NCBI GenBank assembly: GCA_965262505.1
Contig: CBDHFM010000030.1
Span: 4,898,001 to 4,962,000, forward strand
Length of the DNA: 64,000 bases
Direction of reading: 5' to 3'
DNA from: JACPPO01 sp965262505
GTDB lineage: Bacteria; Acidobacteriota; Vicinamibacteria; Vicinamibacterales; UBA2999
Positions 63,701 through 64,000 of the stretch are shown here, piece after piece. Position 1 is the stretch's first letter. Every line of letters begins with the position of its first letter. The translations under genes and the position numbers were made by a program. The notes beneath the pieces were generated by a model, which had not been told where the DNA came from, searched no databases, and saw only the letters and a list, made by a program, of their open reading frames with translations.

Positions 63701-64000
63701 ACGCTATCGCATCACGCTGACCTACGATGAACAGCAACAGCTTCAGGCGCTTGTGAGCGGCGGCCAGGGGGCGGTTCGCAAGATCAAGCGGGCGCAGATT
63801 CTCCTCGCCGCGGACGCCACATCCACCGACGAGATGATCGCGCTCAACGTTGGTGTCGGCACGTCGACCGTGTACCGGACCAAGCAACGCTTCGTCGAGG
63901 AAGGACTGGACCGAGCGCTCCGCGAAGTGCCCCGTCCCGGCGCGCCGCGCAAGCTCGGCGCCAGCGATGAAGCCCTCCTGGTCGCGGTCGCTTGCTCACA
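63687..64000 (+). CDS. IS630-family transposase, 3' part outside window
   Basis: The first 104 residues: MSMHIRYRITLTYDEQQQL, KIKRAQILLAADATSTDEMIALNVGVGTSTVYRTKQRFVEEGLDRALREVPRPGAPRKL, which is the IS630 HTH with its conserved RAxILL and G.STVYR elements and the PRPGAPRKL linker. ATG 63687 has AAGGTGA 6 bases upstream. The catalytic domain lies beyond the window. Confidence 0.85.
   Translation, partial: MSMHIRYRITLTYDEQQQLQALVSGGQGAVRKIKRAQILLAADATSTDEMIALNVGVGTSTVYRTKQRFVEEGLDRALREVPRPGAPRKLGASDEALLVAVACS

Overview
The window looks like a high-GC chromosomal segment from an Acidobacteriota-type bacterium, probably of the Vicinamibacteria kind. This is inferred from gene content, not from a marker gene: serine/threonine kinases fused to PD40 propellers, DUF6152 secreted proteins, an Oar-like TonB receptor next to a TPR protein, NHL-propeller lipoproteins, and very dense insertion sequences.

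Layout. 1-18.3 kb: secreted and signalling accessory genes. These include two copies of a cassette (DUF6152 protein, a secreted partner, an exported MBL-fold hydrolase), an ankyrin protein, an MFS transporter, a GlcG/HbpS-like protein and two damaged kinase-propeller genes. One of the kinase genes is cut by an IS1595 transposon that is itself cut by an IS256 element. Both insertions have exact 8-bp target duplications, so both original reading frames can be rebuilt. 18.5-29.4 kb: conserved core. A YIP1-like membrane protein, msrB, a lysine/diaminopimelate operon (asd, lysC, dapB, dapA, dapD and an M20 deacylase), SRP RNA, dnaX, ybaB, recR, a TMEM198-like protein and tRNA-Asn. 29.4-37.1 kb: a satellite- or phage-like island beside the tRNA, with a tyrosine integrase, a zinc-finger regulator, two excisionase-like HTH proteins, a VapE-type replication protein and an inverted-repeat/iteron region that may be an origin. 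37.1-64 kb: an IS-rich region with IS6, IS3-type, IS110, IS256, IS5, ISAzo13 and IS630 elements and remnants. Between them lie an Oar-like TonB receptor with a TPR partner, an FAH-family enzyme, an anti-sigma factor and two paralogous NHL lipoproteins.

How the genes work together. The dap operon supplies lysine and peptidoglycan precursors. dnaX, ybaB and recR form the familiar replication/recombination cluster. The exported MBL, DUF6152 and partner proteins recur together and probably act outside the cytoplasm in one unknown process. The island genes suit an integrating element that replicates after excision.

The most notable signals are: a short hairpin segment in opposite orientations in two otherwise collinear paralogous intergenic regions; an IS1595 transposon with a translationally coupled passenger gene; an IS3-like element flanked by 15-bp target duplications at both of its insertions; a divergent LexA-like/IS630 gene pair whose start codons share one palindrome; a tandem-repeat expansion inside lysC; and two mini-elements made by internal deletion of transposases.
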